64,000 nt of DNA from Microbacterium sp. zg-B185 (GTDB taxonomy: Bacteria > Actinomycetota > Actinomycetes > Actinomycetales > Microbacteriaceae), in NCBI RefSeq assembly GCF_030246885.1, contig NZ_CP126739.1, positions 2,046,001-2,110,000 of the forward strand, read 5' to 3'. Each line of letters begins with the position of its first letter. The stretch's first letter is position 1. Positions 27,091 through 36,027 of the stretch are shown here, piece after piece. The notes below the pieces were generated by a model, which was not told where the DNA came from, did no database searches, and was given only the letters and a program-made list of their open reading frames with translations. The translations under genes and the position numbers were made by a program.

Positions 27091-28440
27091 ATGTCCGCAC
27101 CAGTCCTCATCCCCCAGCCTCGCTCGGCCGACCCGTCCGTGGATCACACGATCCAGGCGATCGTGACGGGCGCATCGACCACCGAGACCTGCACGACGGA
27201 GCTCGCCGCCGGGCCGTGGAACTTCGACTCCCGGCCGGGATACGGCCCCGGGTCCTCGATGGGCGATGTCATCCCGACCGGCTCGCCCCGTCAGGGCGAG
27301 TTGCCGATGGAGTACCGCGAGGCGTCGGCGGAGCAGCTGGACCTGCGCGTGCGGGCGGCGAAGGCCACGCTCGGCGACCGGGTCAAGATCCTCGGCCACT
27401 TCTACCAGCGCGAAGAGGTGGTGCGGCACGCCGACTACATCGGCGACTCGTTCCAGCTGGCCAACGCCGCCAAGGCCCACCCCGAGGCCGAGGCGATCGT
27501 CTTCTGCGGCGTGCATTTCATGGCCGAGACCGCCGACCTGCTCTCCAGGCCCGAGCAGGCCGTCATCCTGCCGAACCTCGCCGCGGGCTGTTCGATGGCC
27601 GACATGGCCGACATCGACCAGGTCGAAGACTGCTGGGAGCAGCTCGCGGAGATCTACGGCGACATGGACGCCCCGGATGCCGCGGGCCGGGTCCCGGTGA
27701 TCCCGGTCACGTACATGAATTCCTCCGCGGCGATCAAGGGATTCGTGGGACGCCACGGCGGCATCGTCTGCACGTCCTCGAACGCGCAGACCGTGCTGGA
27801 GTGGGCATTCGAGCGTGGACGCCGCGTCCTGTTCTTCCCGGACCAGCACCTGGGCCGCAACACCGCGAAGGCGATGGGCGTGCCGCTCGAGCACATGCCG
27901 ATGTGGAACCCGCGCAAGCCGCTGGGCGGTGCGACGCCGGGCGAACTGGCGGCGGCCCGCGTGATCCTGTGGCACGGCTTCTGCTCGGTGCATCGCCGGT
28001 TCACCGTCGACCAGATCGACAAGGCGCGGGCGGAGCACCCAGGCGTGCGTGTGATCGTGCACCCGGAGTGCCCGATGGCCGTCGTGGACGCCGCAGACGA
28101 ATCCGGGTCCACCGACTACATCCGCCGGGCGATCGAGGGCGCGAGCGAGCCCACGACGTTCGCGATCGGCACCGAGGTGAACCTGGTGCAGCGTCTGGCG
28201 GCGGACCACCCGCAGCACACGATCTTCTGCCTGGACCCGGTGGTGTGCCCCTGCTCGACCATGTACCGCATCCACCCCGGCTACCTGGCGTGGGTGCTCG
28301 AGGGCCTGGTCGCCGGCCGGATCCTGAACCGCATCAGCGTGCCGCAGGACGTCGCCGGTCCGGCCCGGATCGCGCTGGAGCGGATGCTGGCGGCCAAGCC
28401 GCCCGCCGCCGCGGCATCCGGCTGGGAGAACGCCTCATGA
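27091..28440 (+). CDS. nadA: Quinolinate synthase
   Basis: A 449-residue [4Fe-4S] enzyme that condenses iminoaspartate with DHAP to quinolinate. Motifs include LGHFYQREEVVRHADYIGDSF, VFCGVHFMAETA (cluster Cys), GCSMADMA, HPECPM and VVCPCSTMYR near the C-terminus, which supply the three cluster cysteines. An N-terminal extension of about 70 residues precedes the catalytic core. The ATG overlaps nothing and lies 27 bp after nrtR. The stop TGA overlaps the nadB ATG (ATGA). The cluster is probably built with help from the cysteine desulfurase encoded three genes downstream. Confidence 0.96.
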   Translation: MSAPVLIPQPRSADPSVDHTIQAIVTGASTTETCTTELAAGPWNFDSRPGYGPGSSMGDVIPTGSPRQGELPMEYREASAEQLDLRVRAAKATLGDRVKILGHFYQREEVVRHADYIGDSFQLANAAKAHPEAEAIVFCGVHFMAETADLLSRPEQAVILPNLAAGCSMADMADIDQVEDCWEQLAEIYGDMDAPDAAGRVPVIPVTYMNSSAAIKGFVGRHGGIVCTSSNAQTVLEWAFERGRRVLFFPDQHLGRNTAKAMGVPLEHMPMWNPRKPLGGATPGELAAARVILWHGFCSVHRRFTVDQIDKARAEHPGVRVIVHPECPMAVVDAADESGSTDYIRRAIEGASEPTTFAIGTEVNLVQRLAADHPQHTIFCLDPVVCPCSTMYRIHPGYLAWVLEGLVAGRILNRISVPQDVAGPARIALERMLAAKPPAAAASGWENAS

Positions 28441-30113
28441 CGGCGCCGGTGCACGCGATCGTCGTCGGCAGCGGCATCGCCGGCCTCACCGTCGCGCTGC
28501 ACGCGCTCGGGCACGGCTGCCGCGTCACGCTGGTGACCAAGGACGTGCTCGAGCACGCCAACACCCGGTACGCGCAGGGCGGCATCGCCGGCGTGATGTT
28601 CGACGATGACCGCGCCGAGGATCACCTCCGGGACACGCTGACCGCCGGAGCGGGCCTGGGCGACCCGGCTGCGGTGCGCGTCCTCGTCGAGGAGGGCCCG
28701 GCCCGCATCCGCGAACTGATCGCCCTCGGCGTCGCGTTCGACCGCGGTGCGGACGGCGCGTTCGTGAAGGGGCTCGAGGCCGCGCACTCCTATCCGCGCA
28801 TCCTGCACTCCGGCGGTGACGCGACCGGCACCGCGATCGAGAAGGCGCTCGTCGCACGGCTGCGTGCGAGCAGCGTGCGGGTCCTCGAGCACGCGTTCCT
28901 GGTGGACCTCGTCCGGCAGGGTGAGCGCATCACCGGCGTCGACCTGCTGATCGGGGAGCCGGCAGGCTCGGATGCCGCACCGACAGCTGCCGGCCGCCGC
29001 GAGCGGATCCACGCCGATGCGGTCGTGCTGGCCACCGGCGGCGCCGGTGAGCTTTACGCGCACACCACCAACCCCGCCGTCGCCACCGCGGACGGCATCG
29101 CGGCCGCGCTGCGCGCCGGTGCGGATGTCACCGACCTCGAGTTCTTCCAGTTCCACCCGACCGTCCTGGAAGGCGCGAACACCGCGGCCGGACCACGAGC
29201 GGGCGATGCCGAACCGGGCGCGGGTGGCTCGTTCCTCGTCTCGGAGGCGGTCCGCGGCGAGGGCGCGACGCTGATCGACGAGACCGGGCGGCGCTTCGCG
29301 TTCGATGCGCACCCGGACGGCGAACTGGCACCGCGCGATGTCGTCGCACGGGCGATCGCACGGCAGATGGAGGCCCAGGGCGGACGCCCGGTGTTCCTGG
29401 ACGCCACCCATCTGCGCCCGACACCGGAGGCGCTGGCCGAATTCCTCGCCCGCCGGTTCCCGACCATCGACCGCGCCGTTCGCGACCGCGGCCTGGACTG
29501 GTCCCGCGAACCGATCCCGGTGACCCCGGCCGCGCACTACCTGATGGGCGGCGTGAGGACCGACCTGGCCGGACGGACCAGCATCCCCGGTCTCTACGCC
29601 GTCGGTGAGGTGGCCCGGACCGGAGTGCACGGCGCCAACCGCCTCGCCTCCAACTCCCTCCTGGAGGGCGCCGTCTTCGGCGCACGCGCCGGCGACGCCA
29701 TCGCGGCGGACGCGGTCTCCGGCCGCTGGACCGGCCCCGCGCAACCCGCCATCGCACGCGACCTGGACCCGGTACGTCCGGATTCCGCCGGCCTCGAGCC
29801 GGACTCGGTGCCCCGGTTCAGCCGGGCCGCGCTGCAGGAGCTGATGTGGGAGCACGCCGGACTCGTCCGTGACGCCGCGGGGCTGGAGCACGCCGGATCC
29901 GTCCTCGCGTCGTGGCGCGCACTCCCACGCGTCCGGCGCACCGAGGCCGAGTTCGAGGACGAGAACCTCCTGCTCGTCGCCGAGGAACTCGTCCGCGCGG
30001 CGCTGCGCCGCCGCGACTCGCTCGGCGCGCACTTCCGCCGTGACGACCTCCCGCGGCCGGACCGCGCCGCGGTGTCGTCGGTCTCAGGCGTGCTGGCCGG
30101 CAGGGGCGCCTGA
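28437..30113 (+). CDS. nadB: L-aspartate oxidase
   Basis: A 558-residue FAD enzyme that oxidises L-aspartate to iminoaspartate for NadA. The Rossmann motif VVGSGIAGLTVAL is near the N-terminus; RYAQGGIAG, FFQFHPTVLEG (active site), LISEAVRGEG-like FLVSEAVRGEGA, ARTGVHGANRLASNSLLEG and the C-terminal helical bundle follow in order. The ATG at 28437 overlaps the nadA stop by 4 bp; the frame is open far upstream, but that part is antisense/shadow of nrtR-nadA. A Gly/Ala/Asp-rich loop of about 15 residues near residue 250 is a small insertion. nadC starts on its last base. Confidence 0.96.
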   Translation: MTAPVHAIVVGSGIAGLTVALHALGHGCRVTLVTKDVLEHANTRYAQGGIAGVMFDDDRAEDHLRDTLTAGAGLGDPAAVRVLVEEGPARIRELIALGVAFDRGADGAFVKGLEAAHSYPRILHSGGDATGTAIEKALVARLRASSVRVLEHAFLVDLVRQGERITGVDLLIGEPAGSDAAPTAAGRRERIHADAVVLATGGAGELYAHTTNPAVATADGIAAALRAGADVTDLEFFQFHPTVLEGANTAAGPRAGDAEPGAGGSFLVSEAVRGEGATLIDETGRRFAFDAHPDGELAPRDVVARAIARQMEAQGGRPVFLDATHLRPTPEALAEFLARRFPTIDRAVRDRGLDWSREPIPVTPAAHYLMGGVRTDLAGRTSIPGLYAVGEVARTGVHGANRLASNSLLEGAVFGARAGDAIAADAVSGRWTGPAQPAIARDLDPVRPDSAGLEPDSVPRFSRAALQELMWEHAGLVRDAAGLEHAGSVLASWRALPRVRRTEAEFEDENLLLVAEELVRAALRRRDSLGAHFRRDDLPRPDRAAVSSVSGVLAGRGA

Positions 30114-30964
30114 TGCTCACCAGGACCACCATCGACCGGGTCGTGGGCAGCGCGCTCGAAGAGGACGCTCCGTGGGGCGATCTGACCAGCGAGATGCTCA
30201 TTCCCGACACGGCGACGGGCCGGGCCGAGCTGGTCGCGCGCGAAGCCGGCGTCTTCAGCGGCGCCGACGTCTTCCGCGCCGCTTTCCGCCTCACCGACCC
30301 TGCGATCGACGTGCAGCTGCACGTCGCGGACGGGACGTCCTTCGTCCCGGGCGCTGTGCTGGCGGTGGTGTCCGGACCGGCCCGCGGCATGCTCACCGCG
30401 GAGCGGATCGGCTTGAACTTCGTGCAGCGGATGTCCGGGATCGCCACGCTCACGGCGCGCTACGTCGCCGAGGTCGCCCACACGGGTGCCCGCATCGTCG
30501 ACACCCGCAAGACCACACCGGGACTGCGCGCCTTCGAACGGCACGCGGTCACGGCCGGCGGCGGCCACAACCACCGCTTCTCGCTCTCGGATGCCGTCAT
30601 GGCCAAGGACAACCACCTCGCGGTGCTGGCGAACAAGGGCGTGTCGGTGACGGCCGCGCTGCAGGGTGCGATCGCCCGTCTTCCGCACACGACCCACGTC
30701 GAGGTGGAGGTGGACCGGCTCGAGCAGATCGAGCCCGTCCTGGCCGCCGGCATCGGCACGATCATGCTGGACAACTTCTCGTTGGATGACCTGCGCCGCG
30801 GCGTCGAGCAGATCGCCGGCAGGGCGACGGTGGAAGCGTCCGGGGGCGTGTCGCTGGACACGGTGCGCGCGATCGCCGAGACCGGCGTGGATGTCATCTC
30901 GGTCGGTGCGCTCACCCACTCCGCCCGTGCTCTGGACCTCGGCCTGGACATCCGCATCTTCTGA
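30113..30964 (+). CDS. nadC: Nicotinate-nucleotide pyrophosphorylase (carboxylating)
   Basis: A 283-residue quinolinate phosphoribosyltransferase that makes nicotinate mononucleotide from quinolinate and PRPP. Motifs are EDAPWGDLTSE, LNFVQRMSGIAT, VDTRKTTPGLRAFE (substrate-binding Arg/Lys), GGGHNHRFSLSDAVMAKDNH and IMLDNFSLDDLR. The ATG shares one base with the nadB stop (TGATG). Normal length. It completes the aspartate route from aspartate to NaMN. Confidence 0.97.
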   Translation: MLTRTTIDRVVGSALEEDAPWGDLTSEMLIPDTATGRAELVAREAGVFSGADVFRAAFRLTDPAIDVQLHVADGTSFVPGAVLAVVSGPARGMLTAERIGLNFVQRMSGIATLTARYVAEVAHTGARIVDTRKTTPGLRAFERHAVTAGGGHNHRFSLSDAVMAKDNHLAVLANKGVSVTAALQGAIARLPHTTHVEVEVDRLEQIEPVLAAGIGTIMLDNFSLDDLRRGVEQIAGRATVEASGGVSLDTVRAIAETGVDVISVGALTHSARALDLGLDIRIF

Positions 30965-30971
30965 GGCGACC

Positions 30972-32129
30972 ATGAGCATGCTCTATCTCGACAACGCGGC
31001 CACGACACCCGTCCGGCGCGAGGTGCTCGAGGCGATGATGCCGTTCCTGACCCGCTGGTTCGGAAACCCGTCGAGCCGTCACACCGTGGGCGAAGCCGCC
31101 GCCGACGCCTTGGCGGATGCCCGCTCCCGTGTCGCCCGCGTGCTGGGGATGCGCCCCGGCGACGTGATCTTCACCTCCGGCGGCACCGAGTCCAACAACC
31201 TGGTGGTGAAGGGCGCCGCCATCGCCGCGGCGAGCGGCCGCGGCGCGAGACACCTGGTCACCACTCCCGTCGAGCACGAATCGATCCTGGAGTCGGCCGC
31301 CTACCTGGCGCGCGTCCACGGGTTCGAGGTGACGCACGTCCCGGTTGACCGGTCCGGCCGGGTCTCCCCCGCCGACGTCGCCGGCGCCGTGCGCGAAGAC
31401 ACCGCCCTGGTCAGCCTCGGCTATGCGAACAACGAAACCGGCACTGTGCAGGACATCGTCGCCGTGACGGCGGCCGTACGCGCCACCGGGGTGCGCGCGC
31501 CGATCCACATCGACGCGGTCCAGGCCGCCGGTTGGCTGCCGCTGGATGCGGGCGAGCTGGGGGTGGACGCGGTCTCGCTGGCCGGCCACAAGCTCGGCGC
31601 GCCGAAGGGGACCGGCGTCCTGGCCATTCGCGCCCGCGTGCCGCTGGAACCGCTGATGCACGGCGGCGGGCAGGAGCGCGGCCGCCGAAGCGGCACCGAG
31701 GATGTCGCCGGCGCCGTGGGGTTCGCCACCGCCCTCGAGCTGGCCGAGGCGGAGCGTGCGGCGGCATCCGCCCGCGTCGGCGACCTGCGGGACCGGTTCA
31801 TCGCCCGCGTGCTGGACCGGGTCCCGACAGCACGTCTCACCGGCGACGCGGTCCACCGTCTCCCCGGGACGGCCAGCTTCACGTTCGCGGGCACCAGCGG
31901 CGAGGCGGTCCTGCTCGAGCTGGAGCGCCGCGGCGTGGTCTCCTCCAGCGGCTCGGCGTGCGCGGCGGGCAGCGACGAGCCCTCGCACGTCCTGCTGGCG
32001 ATGGGCGTGCCGCCGGACCTGGCCCAGACCGCGGTGCGGTTCACCTTCCCCCACCACCTCGATCGGCCCCTGGATGCCGTAGCGGACGCGGTTGCGGCAT
32101 CCGTCCTCGCCGTACAATCGGGCGGGTGA
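30972..32129 (+). CDS. Cysteine desulfurase, NadS/IscS type
   Basis: A 385-residue class V PLP enzyme that takes sulfur from cysteine. Landmarks are YLDNAATTPV at the N-terminus, IFTSGGTESNN, SLAGHKLGAPKGTG (PLP Lys) and SSSGSACAAGSDEPSHVLL (persulfide Cys). The ATG at 30972 has GAGGCGA just upstream and lies 7 nt after nadC. Its place in the nad operon points to a NadS-like role, supplying sulfur for the NadA [4Fe-4S] cluster. General IscS or tRNA-thiolation roles cannot be excluded. The stop overlaps the next gene's GTG (GTGA). Confidence 0.93.
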   Translation: MSMLYLDNAATTPVRREVLEAMMPFLTRWFGNPSSRHTVGEAAADALADARSRVARVLGMRPGDVIFTSGGTESNNLVVKGAAIAAASGRGARHLVTTPVEHESILESAAYLARVHGFEVTHVPVDRSGRVSPADVAGAVREDTALVSLGYANNETGTVQDIVAVTAAVRATGVRAPIHIDAVQAAGWLPLDAGELGVDAVSLAGHKLGAPKGTGVLAIRARVPLEPLMHGGGQERGRRSGTEDVAGAVGFATALELAEAERAAASARVGDLRDRFIARVLDRVPTARLTGDAVHRLPGTASFTFAGTSGEAVLLELERRGVVSSSGSACAAGSDEPSHVLLAMGVPPDLAQTAVRFTFPHHLDRPLDAVADAVAASVLAVQSGG

Positions 32130-33091
32130 GCACCCCCGCCGCAGTCACCGTCATCGTGCCCGGCCACGACGTCGCCCGGTACGCCGCCGATGCTCTGGCG
32201 TCGCTGCGCGCGCAGAGCATGCCGGATTGGACGGCGATCCTGGTGGACGATGCGTCCACGGATGCCACCGCCGAGGTGTTCGCCGCCGCTGCGGCGGCCG
32301 ACCCGCGGTTCCGGTTCGTGCGGCACGAGCAGCGGGCCGGACTGGGCGCCGCCCGCAACACCGGCCTGGACCTGGTCGAGACGCCCTTCCTCGGCTTCCT
32401 CGACGCAGATGACACGTTCACGCCGAACGCACTGCAGCGACTGCTCGGCGTGCTCGATCAGAGCGGCAGCGACTTCGCTCTCGGCGCCTATGTGCGGCTG
32501 CGACCCGACGACACCGGCGGGTACCGCCTGGGTGAGGTGCAGCCGTGGGTCCGCGCCTCCAGCGCCCCGGAGCGGCGCGGCACGACGATCGACGAGCACC
32601 CCGAGGCGTCGGCCAACATCGTGGCCTGGTCGAAGGTGAGCCGCACCGACTTCTGGCAGCGGACCGGCCTGCGCTTCCCCGAGGGTCGCCTGTACGAGGA
32701 TCAGATCGTGGCGCAGCAGATGTACGCCCGGGCGCGCCGCTTCGACACCGTCCCGGATGTCGTGGCGCACTGGCGGGTCCGGGCCGATGGGTCCTCGATC
32801 ACCCAGCGCGAGGCTCAGCTGGACGTGCTGCGGGACTGCCTCGCGGCGATGGATGCGGGACTGCGCGTCCTGGAGTCCACCGGCCACCCGCTGGCCGCGC
32901 AGGCGCGGCTCGGACAGCTTCTGCGCATGGATGTCCCCCGGTTGGCGCAGATCGCACGCACGCACCCGGATGCCGCGTACCGCCGCGCGCTCGGCGCGTT
33001 CACCCGCGAGATCTGGGCCCGCGCCGGCAGCGCACGCGCAGACCTGGATGCGGCATCCGCCACCGTGGTCGACGCCGCGCGACTGTGGTAG
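32126..33091 (+). CDS. Family 2 glycosyltransferase
   Basis: A 321-residue GT-A glycosyltransferase. The N-terminus has VTVIVPGHDVARY, then VDDASTDAT (nucleotide-binding Asp), AGLGAARNTGLD and FLDADDTF (DxD metal-binding motif). RLYEDQIVAQQM matches the ED catalytic-base region. There are no membrane helices, so it is cytoplasmic. Donor and acceptor are unknown; the sequence resembles wall/teichoic-acid-type GT2 enzymes. The GTG at 32126 overlaps the cysteine desulfurase stop by 4 bp, so it is translated from the NAD operon message, for which no metabolic reason is obvious. It converges with the ABC exporter, 10 bp apart. Confidence 0.9.
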   Translation: MSTPAAVTVIVPGHDVARYAADALASLRAQSMPDWTAILVDDASTDATAEVFAAAAAADPRFRFVRHEQRAGLGAARNTGLDLVETPFLGFLDADDTFTPNALQRLLGVLDQSGSDFALGAYVRLRPDDTGGYRLGEVQPWVRASSAPERRGTTIDEHPEASANIVAWSKVSRTDFWQRTGLRFPEGRLYEDQIVAQQMYARARRFDTVPDVVAHWRVRADGSSITQREAQLDVLRDCLAAMDAGLRVLESTGHPLAAQARLGQLLRMDVPRLAQIARTHPDAAYRRALGAFTREIWARAGSARADLDAASATVVDAARLW

Positions 33092-33101
33092 CCCGCCCCG
33101 G

Positions 33102-35171
33102 CTAGCGGTCGCCGAGCCGCGGCCAGGGCTCGTCTTCGGCCAGGTCGTCGGCCAGAACCGGCAGCGGTCCGGTCAGCGACAGCGAGCCGGCCAGCACGGC
33201 CAGCGGATCATCCGGAGGGACCCGAGCGGGCTCGTCCGGGGCGCGGTCCGCGCGCCGCGTGGGCAAGGTTCCGAGCGGCTCGGTCGCTTCCTCCTCGAGG
33301 ATCCGGGACGCCGCGAGCTGCTGGGCGGCCAGATCTGCGTACAGCCCGCCCTCGGCGATCAGGCCGGAGTGGGTTCCGGACTCCACGATGCGACCCGCGT
33401 CGACGACGTGGATCACGTCGGCGCCGATCACCGTGGAAAGGCGGTGCGCGATCGTCAGCGTGGTCCTGCCTCGGGCTGCGGCATCCAGTGCCTCCTGAAC
33501 GACGCGCTCCGAGACCGTGTCCAAGGCCGATGTGGCCTCGTCGAGCAGAAGAACGGGCGGATCCTTCAACAGGACGCGCGCGATCGCGATGCGCTGCTTC
33601 TCACCGCCGGACAGGCGATAGCCGCGCTCTCCCACGATCGTGTCGTACCCCTCCTCGAAGCCGGAGATGATGTGGTGGATGTTCGCAGCGCGGCACGCCT
33701 CTTCCAGTTCCGCCTGGGTCGCCTCCGGCTTGGCGTAGCGGAGGTTCTCGCGGATCGTGGCGTGGAAGAGGTAGGTCTCCTGCGAGACGATTCCGACGTG
33801 GTCGATGATCGATTCCTGCGTCAGCCGCCGCACATCCTCACCCGCGAACAGGACTGCGCCGCCGGATGCCTCGTACATCCGCGGCGTCAGGTACAGGACG
33901 GTGGTCTTGCCCGCCCCCGACGGGCCGACGAACGCGACGTGCTGCCCGGGCTCTGCGGTGAACGAGATGCCGCGCAGGGTGGGTGGGGCGTCCGGGCCGG
34001 CATCCGGGTAGCGGAAGACCACGTCACGGAACTCGATCCGGCCGATCGGACCCGGGGCGGCCGCGACCGGAATCGCATCCGGGGCGTCGCTGATGGCCGG
34101 CACCAGGTCGAGGTACTCGAAGATGCGCGCGAAGAGCGCGCCGGATGTCTGCACATCCAGCGCCACCCGCATGAGGCCCATCAGCGGCATGAGCAGGCGG
34201 GCCTGCACGGTCGTGAACGCGACCACCGTCCCGGCCGTGATGACATCGCTTCCGCCGGTGATCAGGTAGCCGGAGACGAGGTAGATCACCGCGGGGACAC
34301 TGGCCATCAGCACCTGGACGACGGCGAAGAAGCCCTGGCCGCTCATCGCCCGCCGCACCTGCAGGCGCACCTGATTGACGTTCTCGGCGCCATAGCGGGC
34401 GGACTCGGTCCGCTGGCGGTTGAAGGACTTCGACAGCAGGATGCCCGAGACGCTCAGCGTCTCCTGGGTGATCGCGGTCAGCTCGGAGAGGGATTCCTGC
34501 GTCTCGCCCGCGATGCGAGCGCGCACCTGCCCGACGCGCCGCTGGACCACCACCAGGACCGGCATCATCACCACCGCGATGATGGTCAGCCGCCAATCGA
34601 TGATGATCATCGCCACCAGCGACGCGGCCACGGTGACGACGTTGCCGAGGATGCTGGTGACGGTGTTGGTCAGCACTCCCGAGACGCCGCCCACGTCGTT
34701 CTGCAGCCGGGATTGGATGACCCCGGTCTTGGTGCGGGTGAAAAAGCCCAGCTCCATGGCCTGCAGATGCTCGAACAGCTTCACGCGCAGATCCCCGGTG
34801 ACGCGGTTGCCGACCGTCGAGGTGAACCAGGTCTGCAGCACGCCGAGTCCGGAAGAGAGCACGAACAGCCCGACCATGAGCAGAACCAGCCGCAGCAGCA
34901 GGGACAGGTTCGGTCCGCTGCCGTCCGTCGGAAAGAGCGCGTCGTCGAAGATCCGCTGCACGATCAGCGCCGGAACCACGGCGATCGCGGCGCCTGCGAT
35001 CACGAGCACGCCGGTCAGCAGGATCTGCATCCGATACGGGCGGAACAGGCCGATCACGCGGCGGCCGAGATGTGGGATGCGGGGCGCTTCGGCGTTGAGC
35101 TTCTTCTGCGCCGCGATGTCGACCGGGCGGAATCCCACCGCCGGTCCACCACCCCGCCCGCCCATGCTCAC
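33102..35171 (-). CDS. ABC exporter half-transporter (fused permease and ATPase)
   Basis: A 689-residue type IV ABC exporter. A six-helix membrane domain (about residues 45-330) is followed by an ATPase domain with Walker A GPSGAGKTT, signature LSGGEKQR and Walker B PVLLLDEATSALD. It would act as a homodimer; lipid, drug or peptide export are all possible. The C-terminus after residue 610 is a long acidic/Pro-rich tail rich in Glu, Asp and Leu. The GTG at 35171 follows TAGGCT (35184-35179) by 7 nt, so a near-leaderless message from that GTG is preferred; ATG 35165 with GCAGG upstream is the alternative. DUF1345 lies upstream on the same strand. Confidence 0.92.
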   Translation of the reverse strand: MSMGGRGGGPAVGFRPVDIAAQKKLNAEAPRIPHLGRRVIGLFRPYRMQILLTGVLVIAGAAIAVVPALIVQRIFDDALFPTDGSGPNLSLLLRLVLLMVGLFVLSSGLGVLQTWFTSTVGNRVTGDLRVKLFEHLQAMELGFFTRTKTGVIQSRLQNDVGGVSGVLTNTVTSILGNVVTVAASLVAMIIIDWRLTIIAVVMMPVLVVVQRRVGQVRARIAGETQESLSELTAITQETLSVSGILLSKSFNRQRTESARYGAENVNQVRLQVRRAMSGQGFFAVVQVLMASVPAVIYLVSGYLITGGSDVITAGTVVAFTTVQARLLMPLMGLMRVALDVQTSGALFARIFEYLDLVPAISDAPDAIPVAAAPGPIGRIEFRDVVFRYPDAGPDAPPTLRGISFTAEPGQHVAFVGPSGAGKTTVLYLTPRMYEASGGAVLFAGEDVRRLTQESIIDHVGIVSQETYLFHATIRENLRYAKPEATQAELEEACRAANIHHIISGFEEGYDTIVGERGYRLSGGEKQRIAIARVLLKDPPVLLLDEATSALDTVSERVVQEALDAAARGRTTLTIAHRLSTVIGADVIHVVDAGRIVESGTHSGLIAEGGLYADLAAQQLAASRILEEEATEPLGTLPTRRADRAPDEPARVPPDDPLAVLAGSLSLTGPLPVLADDLAEDEPWPRLGDR

Positions 35172-35178
35172 GCCTGCA

Positions 35179-35184
35179 AGCCTA
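35179..35184 (-). promoter_or_regulatory. -10 box of the ABC exporter gene
   Basis: TAGGCT on the minus strand, ending 7 nt before the GTG at 35171. Confidence 0.5.
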
Positions 35185-35257
35185 ATGACGCACGCCGACG
35201 CGGGGGCGGAGTCGGCCGGTCCGCCACGGCACTGCCACCGGGACTCGACCGGAGCGG

Positions 35258-35899
35258 TCACCCGAGGTCGATGACGAGGTTGACGACCGTGCCGATGATC
35301 ACCGCGCCGAACAGGTACGCCACCAGGGACTGGGCGATCACGAGCCGACGGATCGCGTTGGTGCGCACAGCGCTGTCGCCGACCTGGTAGCCCATGCCGA
35401 TGCCCACGGAGAAGTAGACGAAATCGGTGTACGACGGGTCCTCTTCCTGGTTGAAGTCGATTCCGCCGACCGGAGCGGAGTAGTACAGGTGCGCATACCG
35501 CAGCATGTAATCGGATTGGATGAGGGCCCAGGACGCCGCGACGCTGACCACCGCGATGGCGGCGAGCAGGTACGACTCCAGCTCCGATGTGTCCTGCGTC
35601 TGGATCAGCACGACCACCACCGCGCCCAGGCTGGCGATGCTGCCGATCAGGGCGACCAGCCGTGCGAACGATCTGCCCGGATCCTCGCCGGTGGCATGCT
35701 CACGGGTCTGCGGACCGTCCATCGGCCAGACCAGCAGCGACACCCAGGCGACGTTCGTGGCGGCCGCGCCCGCCCAGCCGGCCAGCAGCCCCGCCGCCCA
35801 CCCGAGCACGGGGCCCACAGCGACGACGACGATCGCGCCGACCGCGATCGCGACACCCGTCCGGAACAGGACCGCTCGGCGAACTGGACTCATGGCCAT
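35258..35899 (-). CDS. DUF1345 family membrane protein
   Basis: A 213-residue integral membrane protein with five or six helices. The family signature is clear: YAHLYYS, GGIDFNQEEDPSYTDFVYFSVGIGMGYQVGD, followed by RLVIAQSLVAYLFGAVII. This block looks like the pore/selectivity part of two-TM potassium channels, which DUF1345 proteins resemble, but transport has not been shown for the family as far as I know. The ATG at 35899 and a second ATG two codons later are both possible. AAATAT at 35911-35906 is a weak -10 at leaderless spacing. Divergent from the MFS gene. Confidence 0.88.
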   Translation of the reverse strand: MAMSPVRRAVLFRTGVAIAVGAIVVVAVGPVLGWAAGLLAGWAGAAATNVAWVSLLVWPMDGPQTREHATGEDPGRSFARLVALIGSIASLGAVVVVLIQTQDTSELESYLLAAIAVVSVAASWALIQSDYMLRYAHLYYSAPVGGIDFNQEEDPSYTDFVYFSVGIGMGYQVGDSAVRTNAIRRLVIAQSLVAYLFGAVIIGTVVNLVIDLG

Positions 35900-36027
35900 A
35901 CGCGAATATTTCCACGCGATTCGGGAATGCCGCGCCCGACGTGGCCGTTACTGTGTGGGCTCGTCCTTTTTCGTGTGACCGCCTGCGGGATGTTGTCGTG
36001 CACGCCCATCCCCTGAGGAGACGCCCT

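Noticed and set aside
26514..28436. Long plus-strand open frame that joins upstream of nadB and could suggest a fused protein
   Set aside because: The upstream part is an off-frame shadow of nrtR and nadA. The nadB product begins at the ATG overlapping the nadA stop, with the FAD-binding motif directly after it.
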